64,000 nt of DNA from Dryococelus australis (lineage: Eukaryota; Arthropoda; Insecta; Phasmatodea; Phasmatidae), in the NCBI GenBank assembly GCA_029891345.1, contig CM057003.1, positions 13,432,709 through 13,496,708 of the forward strand, given 5' to 3'. Positions 21,657 through 34,530 of this stretch are shown one piece after another; positions within the stretch are counted from its first letter, which is position 1; every line of letters starts with the position of its first letter. Position numbers and translations under genes: made by a program. The notes under the pieces were generated by a model. The model did no database searches and was not told the origin of the DNA. It saw only the letters and a program-made list of their open reading frames with translations.

Positions 21657-22259
21657 TGTTGAGACTTTTAATGTTTGAAGCAAGCTATCATGTCATTGCT
21701 GTTGTCTATGGACAAGACAACGCCTTAAAAGTAAAGACAAATAGCAAGATTTTTTTATGGTGACAGTGATGCTTCATCATGCCATTTATACCCAGAAAAT
21801 GTAATAGTATATATAGTTTGTGTTAGTTTAACAAATGTTTGAATTACAATTGTATTTTTTAAACATATTGTAGTGGTCCATTCGTAACAACTTAGTAGTC
21901 TATTCATGGCGATGGGTGTCCACGGTTGAACACTTTTCAATAAAAATTTCGTTGAATTTTTATTAATACGTTTTGGTATTTCTTATAATGCAACCAGTAG
22001 TTTTTGTTTCTACATCGATGCAGCTGTTCACCACATTTTTTTCCTAAAATGTTAATCTTAACTGTTTCATAGTTATGGTAGTTTGTATGAAACTGGTCCT
22101 TCGAGAGCGACCTTACCCTAAGTTACTTAGCTGACAATATTGGTACGAATGAAACTTATAAAACTAAACCAATGCTATCCTGTGAAAATTACAATGGAAA
22201 ACCTGACTTATCTCAACACTGGCTTAACTTAGACTACAATATGAGATGCATATGTGTTT

Positions 22260-22777
22260 TGACGCCGGCCACCGCCCTCCAGCTTCGTGAAGCCTGCCAA
22301 CCTCTTCCTGCGGTCAACATTCTAAGCGATCACACCAGACGGCGAACTCGTGCTCAACTCCTGCCGAGGAGTTGACGACGAGGGCCGAACCCATCGTCAC
22401 ACACATAACCATCTCGAGGGGCTGGACATCCTCCTGGCCCGAGCTCGTCACTCGCGTATCGTCATAAGATAACACACCCAGAAAATCTCGGTAAACGACT
22501 TTGGAAATGAAACCTAGGCCGAGGGTATGTCTGGGCACGCACCTACTCTCGCGGCTGTGCGACGTTCTTCAAGAACGTCCTCGCAGCTCCGCCGTGGTAC
22601 AACGACTCCCCTGCCTAAGAAGACATAAGAGAAAAGAAGGCGAGCGCCAACGACTGCTGACCCAGCGATACCTCGGCTGTTAAACCAGAGGCTGGCCGGG
22701 CCAGTCCTCCCTTCCACGCATTTCGCAACCAGCGGTCGACGATCACCGGCGAAAACTGTGCATTTTACGAAAGTACA
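22260..22777 (+). pseudogene. GC-rich coding-like relic, possibly N-terminal IR sequence
   Basis: This is an abrupt GC-rich island in AT-rich surroundings, touching a family A copy at its right edge. Plus-strand frames give ATALQLREACQPLPAVNILS in one frame, then PDGELVLNS and GLDILLARARHSRIVI in others. This pattern resembles the poorly conserved extracellular start of divergent insect IRs. Stops and shifts interrupt it. No diagnostic IR motif is present, so the identity is tentative. It rests on style and on the parallel with the two better IR fragments that also border family A copies. Confidence 0.3.
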
Positions 22778-23222
22778 GGCTGTTCGCGATAAAGTGAGCA
22801 CTTTTGTAATCAACCTTAGGAAAACGTCACTGCCCTTACCTGCATGTGTTTTAACGGGCGCACTGAGTGGCACTGGCCCAGTGAAGTTGGTAACGATGGA
22901 TATGAAGTAGTTCCCTATCTTAACGTCGAATAAAAAGTGTTAGGCAACTATTTATGATAATTTAAATTATTTCATTTGCTTTCTGTTTTTCTTATCCATC
23001 GAAGAGTAAAAATAAGCAGATTTCTTAAATGTTTAGTTTTATAATAATTTCACCGTTTTACTTGACCGACGTATGAATAAAGCGACGAGGCCCATGACAA
23101 TGTTAATCTTAGATAAGGCGGAATAATACACAACGTTCATACAAGTATATCTTAAGTAGGGCTTTCAAAAGTGCTAATTTTACCGTGAAAATGTGAGCAC
23201 AGACAAACGACGTCAACAGCCT
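22778..23222 (-). mobile_element. Family A MITE-like element, copy 5 (inverted)
   Basis: The left end GGCTGTTCGCGATAAAGTGA then GCACTTTTG is the best-preserved terminus in the window. The right end (AAAAGTGCTAATTTTACCGT) is interrupted by about 30 bp before a final CAACAGCC. The internal order matches copy 2 (inverted). Confidence 0.82.
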
Positions 23223-25160
23223 GCTGCAAACTCCCCAGCCTCGCGGCCCCACAGTCTTACCAGATAAAACAATTACAACCCGAATGAAAACACAAACCTA
23301 ATTTTTGTCTACATGGCAATATAATTAAACCATGTTATATGCCCTAACAAAGTCACACTTAAGAATATAATTCTCAAACATATGTAACGACAAAGGATAC
23401 ATAAATCCAAGATGGTGTCCAATCATCCACCTTGAATAGAAGAATTATCTTCCTCACTCTGTGCATGTCTCTCTTCAAAGCTGAGTAATTTGCTGGACCA
23501 TCTAATACACAATATTGACACAGGATCTTTCTATTTGCGATAAAACTCGCATGTCTTTAAGACAAAATGTTTGATGACGAGATGTCAGTGTTATGCCATG
23601 TCAACAGAGATTGCAATGAATAACTCAGTAATAATTTCAGAAGGCCAAATGCTTGGAGTCTTGGCATACGGAGAAGAAAGTGTTTCCCCCTAAGAGAGTA
23701 CGCCAAATTTGTTTCTCTTTTTTTTTCATAGAATTCTGTAGATGGACCAGAGTTATAAAAAATAGTCTATGTGAACATGAAATGGCCGTGATCACATGTT
23801 AATCAAATCCATGCTAGCTTGGCTCCATGACAAGGGCACTGATCAGTATATTAAATATATTACTAAAAAATAAGGTATGCAAATAAAATAAACAATACAA
23901 AATGTTTTAGTTTGCAACATTCTGATAAATAAATAGTTGGGAGGCGATTTCTCTATCCGCTGAACCAACGCGGCCCCAACATAACCAAGGATTAATCATG
24001 CAATATTAAATTAATGCACTCAGTTGTTACTTCAGCAGCCTAATTTTAGTTTAAATTGGCGTTATGGTAACAAAAACATGCCTTTGTTTACTTGTGACAG
24101 CAAAAAATGATTCTAGCTTGCCAATGAAGTATTTTTTGCTACATATGTCAAGTGTATCCAATGCTTTTTTAACATTTATAAAAGTACACTCACGTTGGGA
24201 GCCATAAGTTTCTTTTTTGGGAAATTTAAATTAAAATTGTATTTAAATTCTCACATCTACAGATATGTAAGTATGGTTGAAGAAGCCACATAAATTAATA
24301 TATATCTTTCTGGGTTCTAAATTAGCAAGCGAAAAATTTTACTCTGGTGAAATTCTTATTATAACACACATCAGTAAATATAAACGATCCTCACATGAAC
24401 TTGCGGACTCTAAAATTATATTGCCAGGTTATCAAGCATACTTGTAATATCGTTAGAATAAGAACACTGAATTATAACTGATGAAATCATGACTTTCACT
24501 TGCAATGAAAATTAATTTGACACCAATTTCTAGATAATTAACAAACAAGGTAGAAAAACAATTAAATTTAAATTCTACTAAACATATTAGCGAATGAGTA
24601 TCTTAATATTCATTAACTTCCGCCAATAAATGGTAATTTGTAGTAATATGAAAGTATTCGTAGATTATCACATTAAATCTTAATCCATAGTCTTGGTAAA
24701 ACTTGCTTATTAATCATATCCAGCTTTGGCGATGTAAAATTCCTTCTCGGGAAACTTCTGGGTGATGATAGTTACATCGATTTAAATTCTAACCTTATTA
24801 TTACCACTTATTGGAATCGCAGTTCGCTAAGAGGAGAACTGAAATGCAATCTTACCAGTATATCATTGCAGTGAAATTTTACCATATCCTTCTATAAAGA
24901 AACTTCTTGAGATAATACTTCAAGTTATACAGTATTCACATATATAAGACAGTAAAGGCCTCTTCGTAATAGCCTAACTACAAACATCACCTCTTCTAGA
25001 ATGTGCTTGAAGAATAGTGTTATTTTATTTTATGACAGATAATCTTTAAAATAGTCCTCTAAGAAGTACCAAATGGAGACTTAATTATTCTTATTATCAA
25101 ACTTTTTCATAAATGTAGTAAGCTGCTGCAAAGAGTATTCAGTTCATTAATTTTGCATGA
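23223..25160. other. AT-rich intergenic DNA
   Basis: No gene was recognised. At 23939-23978 there is a short minus-strand fragment of a SINE head (GGGGCCGCGTTGGTTCAGCG on the minus strand). Confidence 0.55.
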
Positions 25161-25168
25161 TATAATTT

Positions 25169-26156
25169 TTACTCCAAAGAAAATAATTCAATAACAAACA
25201 TAAATAGGTAGCGCAGCATGTCATTATCTGGTAAGCCAAATAATGGTGCATATTCCTCTAATTTTTTCGGAAAGTATATACGGTTTTCTTCAGGCTTACT
25301 CTCAAATTTGGGCAACTGCTCTGCCCACAGTTTTGATGGATGAAGCAGTGTACTAATAGGGGCACTGGCTAGCGGAACAGCCGATATCTGTGTGGTACTC
25401 TGGTCACACAATACTGCATGGTTCCTGGTTACTGTTGGCAGTGTGCTAGAGCAGAGAGGATGCACCGTTCACACCTAAGTATAGATCCCTTGCACCCTCT
25501 ACAACTTCAGCTATATTATCGACTTTGTCGGATACTTTTGGCAATTTTTCCACAGTAGCTTTCCCGACTTGTCCCAGTCGGCGCTCAACATGTAAATTCT
25601 GCAACTTGAACTTCTCAGCTACTGCGTTGTCAATTGCATTTAAATCAGCTGTGGGGACCGGGTGAGCCTCCAGCTCTCTCACTAGCTGTTCCACCTCGCT
25701 AAATTGGATAGCACAATTTTCTTTCACTCGCTCTAACTCAAACCGCGTTTCATTCACTTCCCTAAGCACAAAATTTAACTTGGACGTTACATGCTGTACG
25801 CTCGTGTCTACGTCTTCCTGGAGCAGTGACATCTGCTCTTGAAGTTTGCTGCCATGTGCTTGCAGCTGCGACTGAACTGTAACTTTCACTTCTCCCTGCT
25901 GCGCTTGCATAGTGTCTGTTAACTGTGCTTGCATAGTTTCTGACTGTGTGTGTACACTGGCTAAATGAGTTTGTATAGTTTCTTTTAACTGTGACCTCAG
26001 TGTCTCCGCTTGAGCTTGTGATTGAATCTGCATGGTTTGCATTGTTTCAGACTGAGTTTGTATTTGCAATGTTAATTCCCCTAGTTGAGCGTGCATAAGC
26101 ACTGCAAACTGTTGTAGAATAGTAGGCGACAAACCTACCATTTCCATAGCTACCAC
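25169..26156 (-). pseudogene. Gag-like protein relic with long N-terminal coiled coil
   Basis: The first frame (26156-25446) is 236 codons. It starts MVAMEMVGLSPTILQQFAVL and continues with heptad-like repeats rich in Gln, Leu and Thr (QIQTQSETMQTMQIQSQAQA). A Glu/Lys-rich segment with RFELERVKENCAIQFSEVEQ follows. The next frame (25465-25169) has LPKFESKPEENRIYFPKKLE and EYAPLFGLPDND, which recalls the capsid start of insect retrotransposon Gag proteins (LPKF-x-G-x-P-E-E-N-P-x-x-F). The frameshift lies near 25446-25465. Neither zinc knuckle nor pol follows, so it is truncated. A host coiled-coil gene is the alternative, but the second block favours Gag. Confidence 0.6.
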
Positions 26157-26527
26157 GCTAGACGACGGACCAGGCTGTGCTGGCAGTGTCTTCAGTGTCA
26201 GTTATATGGTGACTTGTAGTGGAAGTTTGTGTAATTTCAGTAGTTTCTTAATGGTAAAAAAAATAATAATTTTTAATATATTTTTATTACTTCAAATTTA
26301 ATTTGAACAAACAATCATATATATTCTGGGGTTGCTCCCGGATTTCCGAGCAGGACGAAGTAGCAAGTTTCCTTGGTGATCTCCTAAATTTAAAAAAAAA
26401 ATTATATTCTCTAATCCTTATCCAATTATGGCCTTTTTTGTGAAATTAATCATTGATGATCTGAGATTTGCTACTACAGAAGCAAAGTTCATTGCCCTAC
26501 CAAAGTTTCAAACCAATGTATAGTGTA
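26157..26527. other. Intergenic DNA
   Basis: No gene was recognised. Confidence 0.5.
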
Positions 26528-27079
26528 GCCCCTGTGACACACATGTAAAAATAATTTTTCATTTACACACTGTGACCATTGTCAATGAACTTATTCACCT
26601 GTAAGGTGAATAGTAGGGCCAATGCACCCTCATGGTGTGTTGTGGTCGTATTTTAATTATTTTTTTCAAAAAAAGCAAAGAGACACTTATTACCCAGTAA
26701 CAGATGCAAAGCGGTGTTGTTAGGTTATGAGAGCTTCTAAACCAACTAAATGTTCTCCGCCACCATTTGCAAAGTACTGGCAGCTGATGGTTGTTGCAGG
26801 ATGCATGTTATTATGCTGGTGTTATGATTGTAGAAAAAAATAATACTAGGCATTAAAAATTATAATGTAGAAATTTTTCTGAGTTATATAACAATTAGTT
26901 TCATCTAACTACTAATTACATCTGTCTAGTTTAAGTAGTAACGGCCAAATGCAGGCTTATTAAATGCATGTTGGATCTTAAATCAACTGTTCAATTACAC
27001 CTGTATGTCACCGCAAGAGTGACATGCTCGTAGTGAGTTCCCTGTGGGAACTGATATCACTGCCAGCTGTCACAGGGGT
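26528..27079. mobile_element. Possible small inverted-repeat element
   Basis: CCCCTGTGACA at about 26529-26539 and its exact reverse complement TGTCACAGGGG at about 27069-27079 bound 550 bp of non-coding DNA. The repeat is only 11 bp, and no target duplication was seen. Confidence 0.3.
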
Positions 27080-29097
27080 GTGGATTAATCAGTGCCATGT
27101 ATATGCATGTCAGTCTGTGTAATTACCTATCTTGCAATAACAAACCTAAACACCAAAAGGTTCCTCGTTATTTTTAATATGATTAAAAAGCTACAAAATA
27201 TTACAAACAATAAAGATTTATTTATTACTTATGTATTAAATGTTATTTCGGCTTCCCCAATACATGCATATTCCCAACAGTAACGACCAATTTCCGATGT
27301 AACCATATTTGAACCCAAATCGCAAACTTAATCTTCTTCCTAGAGAACAGCACAGGAGTGGAGTACATGCTACTTATACAATGAGCCAAGTAGAAAATAA
27401 CTTGTAAAGACATATTTATATTAATATCCAGCTCACCTTATTTAAAACAACAGGGTTTTGACAGCTGTACTGAAGCAAACTGCTAGGCAGAAATATAGAA
27501 AATGTGGAAAGTGTAATGACTGATCTGTGTGGAAATAAAGGGGTGGAAGAAATGCACTGCCATTTTTTTTTATCTCGTCTCTTTTTAATTGTTAGGAACA
27601 AAACTATCCATAGGCATTCTGTTTGAACCTCAACAGTTCAGCAGTAAAATGTAAGTTATTCAAATCAGATTATTTTTTTTTTTGGCTGCCATTTTCTGTG
27701 ACTATCGCGAAACGTTAGCCAAAAGGTATTTACATTGTGAGGTTTAAATTTGCTGGTGACAATTGTTTTGTTAATTGCATAAGTCCGCAAGTAAATTATT
27801 TCGTATCAGTGGCCGACAACTGATTTTAGTGTAGTAATCATCCCAAAGTTAAGCACATGTTTAGGAATTACGAAGTAAACAGTAAATTTAATCACTTCAT
27901 TCATGCATAGATCAAGTGGAACTGTTAACCAAATAGGAAATTCTTATTTGAATAGCTAGCGAGGTTATCTCGGTAGTATCCCTCTTCTTCCCATCCTTGT
28001 ATTCCAGTTCTGCTCCATTCCCACGAGCTCTCAAGACCTCATTAACCTCTTACAGGTTTATCACGGTGATCTCCCAAATCCAGTTTTGCTCCACATTCCT
28101 TGGCTCTCAAGACCTAGTTAAATAACACATTAATTTTTTGCACCAGGTGTTACAAAAAAAGAGAAAAAACTTGACGTGAACTGTACTTACGAATTAATTT
28201 TAACAACTGACACTTTGGAGCCTGGAGAAAGGGTTTTGTTAAATCCTTGGTGCAAGCAGTAGTCAATATCATTATCTAGGAAAAAATACCCCCTTCTCCA
28301 ACACCAATCATGATTACTCTGCAACACGCTATACATGAACGAATATACTAGGGACAATATGTTAAGAGCCGCCCAACCTCTTCATACATAATTGTCTAAT
28401 TATTAATGGTTTTGATAACCTTTAATTTCGTAGTCCCTGTTCAGCTTCTGTAATGCGATAAAAAGTAATTAAAATGTAATTTGCTTCCTCTGGTCTAGAA
28501 ATAGTACATACTTTTGAAACAAAAAAATTGTTTTGTTTTTTATACTGGCGTTAGTACATGAAATTCTTTGTCTAAGCTGTTCGCGCGAGATGATGAAACG
28601 TAAATTTGAAATATATTATGTAGGCTTAAAAATATTTTTAAATTATTTGTGTTACACGGATCTTTCGCCTTCTTTGTCCGTGGATATTATAACTTAGCAA
28701 TTGTACGCTACGTCAGTTAAGTCCATTCGAACCCCCCCCCCCCTTACTAAAGTTCTACTTTCGTGCAAACAAAGCTTAGAAAATCATTTACAAAGTTCGT
28801 TAAAAATGGTCCAATGACCAAGTCGGTATTCGAACTGGTGGCCTTACGCCACACCTAAATGATGGATATTAGGTGTTTATAAACACGTAATCAGACCGAA
28901 AATCACGTACAAAGTTCATTCTGCAAACAGTGTGTTAAGTTTTTTGCCGATTACTCATGGAAATCAAGACTCACTGGTGAACAGTTTCTTGCAGTTCACA
29001 AAACAAAAGTGTACAACATAAGTTTTTTCAATGTGTATATTCATTTTCCTTATGTTGTACTTTATTGAATATATTTTCTTTAGAATAAAGAGTAGTA
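27080..29097. other. Intergenic DNA with SINE scraps
   Basis: No gene was recognised. Fragments of the main SINE family are visible at 27960-28120 (two body pieces, each with GCTCTCAAGACCT) and at 28359-28386 (tail, TTAAGAGCCGCCCAACCTCT). A C-tract lies at about 28732-28743. Confidence 0.55.
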
Positions 29098-29099
29098 GG

Positions 29100-30246
29100 G
29101 GCGCGCGGGTTTCACCCCACTTATGATTAATCGGATTATCGATTTGATATCAAATTGGTGTAGAAAGGGTTACTCCTTAATCCGATTTTTATCCGATGAT
29201 TTTTTAATCCGATGGGATTAATAATTAATACGGTCTTAGTCCGATCAAAGACAATTGATAAAATATGTTTGATGAAAAAATTTGATGAAAAAGTTTGATC
29301 AAATTTATTTGAATGAATTTTTTTATTTTGTTTGATAAGTGTGTAGTTTGGTGTAAAAGTGTGCTAAGGTACGAATTTATTATTTTCTTTCTTTCTTTTT
29401 GTGGATTGGAGAGCAGCTCTGGTAGATGTTGACAGTCGGAGCCCTGGTGTCGTACTGAGGTGTGGTGTTTTGGGGGAAGGTATGTATATAGGGGAGCGAT
29501 GTTCACCCTCTGCGCTCTGGCATTCGACTGAGGAGTGGCTGTGTTAGAGAAGGGGTACATATAGGTATTTTTTTTTTTTAAGTATTTCATCTGAGAGGTG
29601 ACTAAGAGACATTCAGCATGGTGGGATTTGAATATCGACTGAGTTATACATATGCTATAATGTGTTATGAAATAGCAATTAAACAAAAAGAGAGATGAAT
29701 ACATCCATAACGTGATTTTACTAACCTATGTCCTGTGTGCAAGCAATATAATTTACATGAGAGAAATTAATGGAAATACAAATTTCAAACGAACACAACT
29801 ACGTGAATAACCTGGTCTCATAAAGGAACAAATGGTAACTCACTAAATGATCATAACTATTAGAGTCTTCAGGTGACAAAGGAAATTAATTAACGAACTA
29901 CAATGCCGCAAAAATGTGCTTATAAATTAAACTGCAGTCTTCCTTAACACAACCACGATGTGAGACTCGTGAATGAATGACGTTGGTATAGGATTTGCGG
30001 ACTCCTATAAGCTGGTTCGAGCATCGCTTGGCAGACGACCTATCGCAATGAAAACTTAGCGAATCCCATAGTTAGCACTCGTAGAGGAACTTCTGAAATG
30101 GAATCCACATGTTAAACAATCATTATTTAAAAAAAATTATTTATTTATTAACACACGTAAAGAAACAAAGTAAACATTTGACGTGAATCACGGATAACAG
30201 TTAGTGATTTTAATATACTTCCATTTGCTCAGGAGGTCGCTGCAGC
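29100..30246 (+). repeat. Left inverted arm of the foldback element
   Basis: It starts with several copies of a TCCGAT-containing motif (29180-29250), then TTTGATGAAAAA repeats (29270-29300), and ends at the GGTCGCTGCAGCAG block. The ORF at 29225-29704 (minus) is an arm translation and is not considered a gene. Confidence 0.85.
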
Positions 30247-30269
30247 AGCTTGTATTGCATTCACACATA

Positions 30270-30491
30270 AATGGTAAAAAATATTTAATGGTTTTCAGTC
30301 GTGATATGATTTGTTGTGATTATTTGACAGTTCTAAGATGTAAAGTGGAGAATTGGTTATTAAGCTTGTATGATTATTACGTGTTAATGGTAAAAAAAAA
30401 TGTTTAATAGTTTTCAGTCATGGCATGATTTGTTGTGAATATTTGACAGTTTTAAGACATAAGATTAAGTATTGATTATTAAGATTGTAAG
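30270..30491 (+). repeat. Tandem duplication of about 115 bp in the spacer
   Basis: Two adjacent copies of a block with ATGGTAAAAA, TTTAATGGTTTTCAGTC, GATTTGTTGTGA, TATTTGACAGTT and GATTATTAAG/GTTATTAAG. Confidence 0.8.
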
Positions 30492-33367
30492 GGTTTCAGT
30501 GATATGTTGAAAAAAGTTTGTAATGAATTGTATGATTTTGAGGTGTAATATGTAGACTCTGTTTTGGAAGTGTTAACTAATATGTGTTTCATGAATTTTT
30601 CTAAATAAAAAAATGGTTTCAATGTTAAAAAAATGAGTAATATGACTTGTTATTAAATATGATGAGGGGATAAAACATTTAAAACTACTAAAGAAAAATT
30701 TGAAAAAAAATTCTTGCTAAAATGAAACGAGTGGATATCTAGCACTGATGGTAAGCTGTTGGTTTGTATTTAAAATCAGGTAGCAGGATACCTGTTTGCT
30801 CACTTTCATGTAAGAATACAATTTTGTCGCTACACTCTTCATGAGGGAGAAAAAATGTTTATAAATGAAATCATAAAATCAGTTGTCTCATAATTCAAAT
30901 CAGTTGTCTCAAAGCCTTTAAGGACATTTAATCAAACGACTCTGGTGGACTGAGAGGCCAAATTACAAAAGTGATGGAGAAAATAATCCAACATCTGGAT
31001 GAATTTGAAATGAAAGGAGAGGGAGCAGTATAACCTCGAGAAACCCTCCATCGGCACTCTGATGAATTTATAGGACCCTGGGGACATAAAACAAGAGTGT
31101 ATTGACAAAAATACCTTTTAAAATGCAGGTAGAAAGACCTCTTTCATATACACAATAGCTCCAAGAACATTTCCTGCTGCACTTCAAAACTACACTATCT
31201 AGTGGCAGATCCAGAGAACTGTTAATAAAAATATATTAGCACACAAAAACAGATTACAGTTACTGCTGCTGTTGGGATTCAAGATGAAGATGCCTGGTGT
31301 TAAATCGCATTCATACTTTATACAAATTCAGAAAACAAAATTGGAAATTAAAAAAAAAAAAGTAAACTTATGTTTAAAATGGAAGCTGATATCCTTTAAA
31401 TTTATTTAAATTAAAACTTTTACAAAATAAGTTGGAATGTAACTGATTTCAGCTTCGATAGCAGTTATTTCAAGCTGGATTCGTTGTATTTCATTAACAT
31501 TATGTCAAAGAAGTATTATTTTTAAATTAAATAAGTTCAAATATGCACATTTTAGGCTAGATAGTATAGTCGAAATTCTTGGCTAGGAAACTTATGGAGA
31601 AATCTACACGTAAAAATACGCAAAAATATTTAAAACAGATTGAATATGTAGGTTTTCTCTGCTATACAAATAAACATGTGAAAACTGTTTTAAACTAAAT
31701 ACATTTTGTTTTAGAACAAGTTTCTTTTAAATTGATATACAAAATTTGTGTAAGTGGCATGATAGATATGTATTTGTTTCAATACTATAAAAAATTTAGC
31801 AAGTGGGAATATCTCTTGTATGAAAATATAATTAGTTTCTAAGACTAACTGTAATAAGTTTACTGGTAAACAGGATAAAGTTTGCAAGATTAAAATATAA
31901 CGTTTCTTGGATTAAAATTTTACAATTTCGCAGATTAAAATTATGAAATTTCTTGAAATTTTATCTGGGGATTAAAATATCGGGTAAGATTATATTCACT
32001 TTAACTTCAGGGAAATCATTTCCTCGTCAGGACTTCGGTAGCAAAATTTAATTTCGCTGTAAGTGATTTTATCCCTTGCATCTCGAAAAATAAGAGGAAG
32101 ATTCCTCTCTGAACAAGTCAACGGACAAGCAAAAGATAAATTTTGTAGGGCAGAGGGGAGAGGGTAGCTAGTTAGGCAGGGTCAATTCAAAATTCGCTGG
32201 TCCAAGGGGTGTCTGGCAGTTGGAGAGTCTCCGACATGCTGTACAAAGACGCGTTCTGGGGTGGGAGTTACAGGAGTTGTCCAGCCATAGCAGCTCTCGT
32301 CTCAGAAGGAAACACGCTCTTGGCTAGAGGTAGGGGGGTGGGGGGAATGTAGCACTGGGCAGATTTTATGGAGCACGGTGTTGGATCAATAGTGGGTGCA
32401 AGGAACCTGTCATCTCGGACAAACACACATTTTGGTCTGGAGAGGGAGGGGATCGGCGGAGGGGTCGCCAAGGGGCTGTAGGCAGTCCTCGAGCAAACCG
32501 AAGATGCGATCTGATGTAAGGGAGGTGGAGGTTTTGTAGGCTGGCAGGAGCGATCTTACCAGCTCTCACTGATCAGTACCATGCTGGTTTTATGCCAACC
32601 CTTCTTCTGGATACATGCATACATTGCTCTCTCCTCTGAAGCACATCTTCACTGGTCGCAGCATTCTGGTGGGGTCCAGTATGATGATCGAAGGGGAAGG
32701 CGATCAGCGGGCTTCACCTCTCGTTAAGCGATAGTATCTGCTCCAGGCTTCAGCATAGATTTTTTAGTATAAACATTTCTATAAGTTTTTAAATAATTTT
32801 ATAAGTGTTTATCATGTAAACCCCGTTTCTGAGCATGGTCAATGAAAGTTCATATGATTTTCAACTATAATTTCGTTAACAAGTCCAGCGAATTCGTGTT
32901 AACCTTATTTGGCTCGATGTAGTATGTCCGTTAATTTTAATGATTTTTTTTTCTTCGAGGAAGTTTGATTGCTTGTTAAAATATAGACTATGTTTATATA
33001 AAGTGTTGAAATATTACACTTTGCGGGATTAAGTCCTTCTTCATACCATCCGAGTCTCCTTACGAGAAATTGTGTTAAAAGTGAATTATTCTTACAATAG
33101 TGAAATTTAATTTTCCCAGGGAAGTGAAACTTGCATTAAAAATTTGGGTAAGGTTTTTTTTTAATTTCATGTGAAACGTTCAGGAAGACATGGATAATAA
33201 ATCGATAAAAGTAGGGAGATTGGTTCTGTAATTAATTTAGTTAGTTGTATTCATAGTTTTTCAGGTCAATCTGTAATCAAACTTAGGCTGAGACACACGC
33301 TGGTTCTGTTTGCTCTCAACACCTCGTTCAGCTTATAATTCGGCGTAAGTGGTATATCCAAGTCAGT

Positions 33368-34530
33368 GCTGCAGCGACCTCCTGAGCGAATGGATGTATA
33401 TTAAAATCACGATTCTCATTAAATGTTTTCTTTTGTTTATGTGTGTTAATAAATTAATTTATTTTCTAATAATCGTCGTTTGATGTGTAGATTCTGTTCC
33501 AGAAGTTCCTCTATGAGTTTTAATTACAGGATTCGCTAAGATTTTATTGTTATAGGTCGCCTGCCAAGCGGCACTCGAAACAGCTTATAGGAGTCCACAA
33601 ATCCTATACTGACATCATTCATTCACCAGCGGACGGACGTGTTATAAGATCATTTAATGAACATTGTACAACTCTGAGGCATATAGTAGTGTAATTTGTA
33701 CATTGTTGTTGTGTTTAGAAAGACTGTCGTTTAATTTATAGGGACATTTATACTGTGTTGTAGTTCGTTAATTAATTTTCTTTATGTCACCTGGAGATTC
33801 TCGTAGTTGTGATCGTTTAGTGAGTTAGCACTTGTATCTTTATGAGATCAGGTTATTCATGTAGTTGTGTTCGTTTGAAATTTGTATTTCCATTAATTTC
33901 GCTCATGTAAATTGTATTGCAAGCATACAGGACACAGGTTAGTGAAATCACATTTTGGACGTATTCATCTCTCTTTTCGTTTAATTGCTATTTCATAACA
34001 CACTTCTCGCATATGTATAACTCAGTCGATAATCAACCAGCACCCGCGCAGCACGTCTCTCAATCACCTCTCAGACGAAATATTCTAAAAAATAGTACCT
34101 ATATATGCCTCTTCTCCAACACAGCCACTCCTCAGTCGAGTGCCAGAGTTCAGAGGGTGAACATCGCTCCCCTATATACATACCTTCCCCCAATACGCCA
34201 CAACTCAGTACGATACTAGAGCTCCGACCGTCAACATATACCAGAGCTGCTCCCCAATCCACAAAAAGAAAGAAAGAAAATAATAAATTCGTCCCTTAGC
34301 ACACTATTACACCAAACTACACACTTAGCACACATTAAAAAAAATCCATCAAATAAATTTGATCAAACATTTTCATCAAACTTATTCGGTCAAATTTATT
34401 TGATAGGTTTAAGAATTAATCCTATTGGATTAAAAATATTGCATCCGATTAAGATCGGATTATGGATTAACCCTTTTTATATCAATTTGATATCAAATCG
34501 ATAATCCTAACAATCCAAAGGGGGGTAGAA
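33368..34530 (-). repeat. Right inverted arm of the foldback element
   Basis: Inverted copy of 29100-30246. It starts at GCTGCAGCGACCTCCTGAGC and ends with the mirrored TCCGAT and TTTGAT motifs. Divergence between the arms is clear but moderate, with several indels. Confidence 0.85.

Larger units (their letters stand above)
19090..22118 (+). mobile_element. pogo-like DNA transposon with imperfect terminal inverted repeats
   Basis: This is an element of about 3.03 kb. Its left end reads GGGGAAGGTTGCTATCAATG. The reverse complement of its right end reads GGGTAAGGTCGCTCTCGAAG, giving 19 matches in the first 25 positions including the shared GGACC. Both ends are bounded by TA (19088-19089 and 22119-22120), as expected for the TA target duplication of Tc1/mariner/pogo elements. 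A CENP-B/psq-type transposase with a PHD-like finger lies inside. The coding part is broken, so the copy cannot mobilise itself. Confidence 0.8.

Noticed and set aside
29225..29704. 159-codon minus-strand ORF
   Set aside because: It lies within an inverted arm, and the matching ORF in the other arm is broken; no motif.
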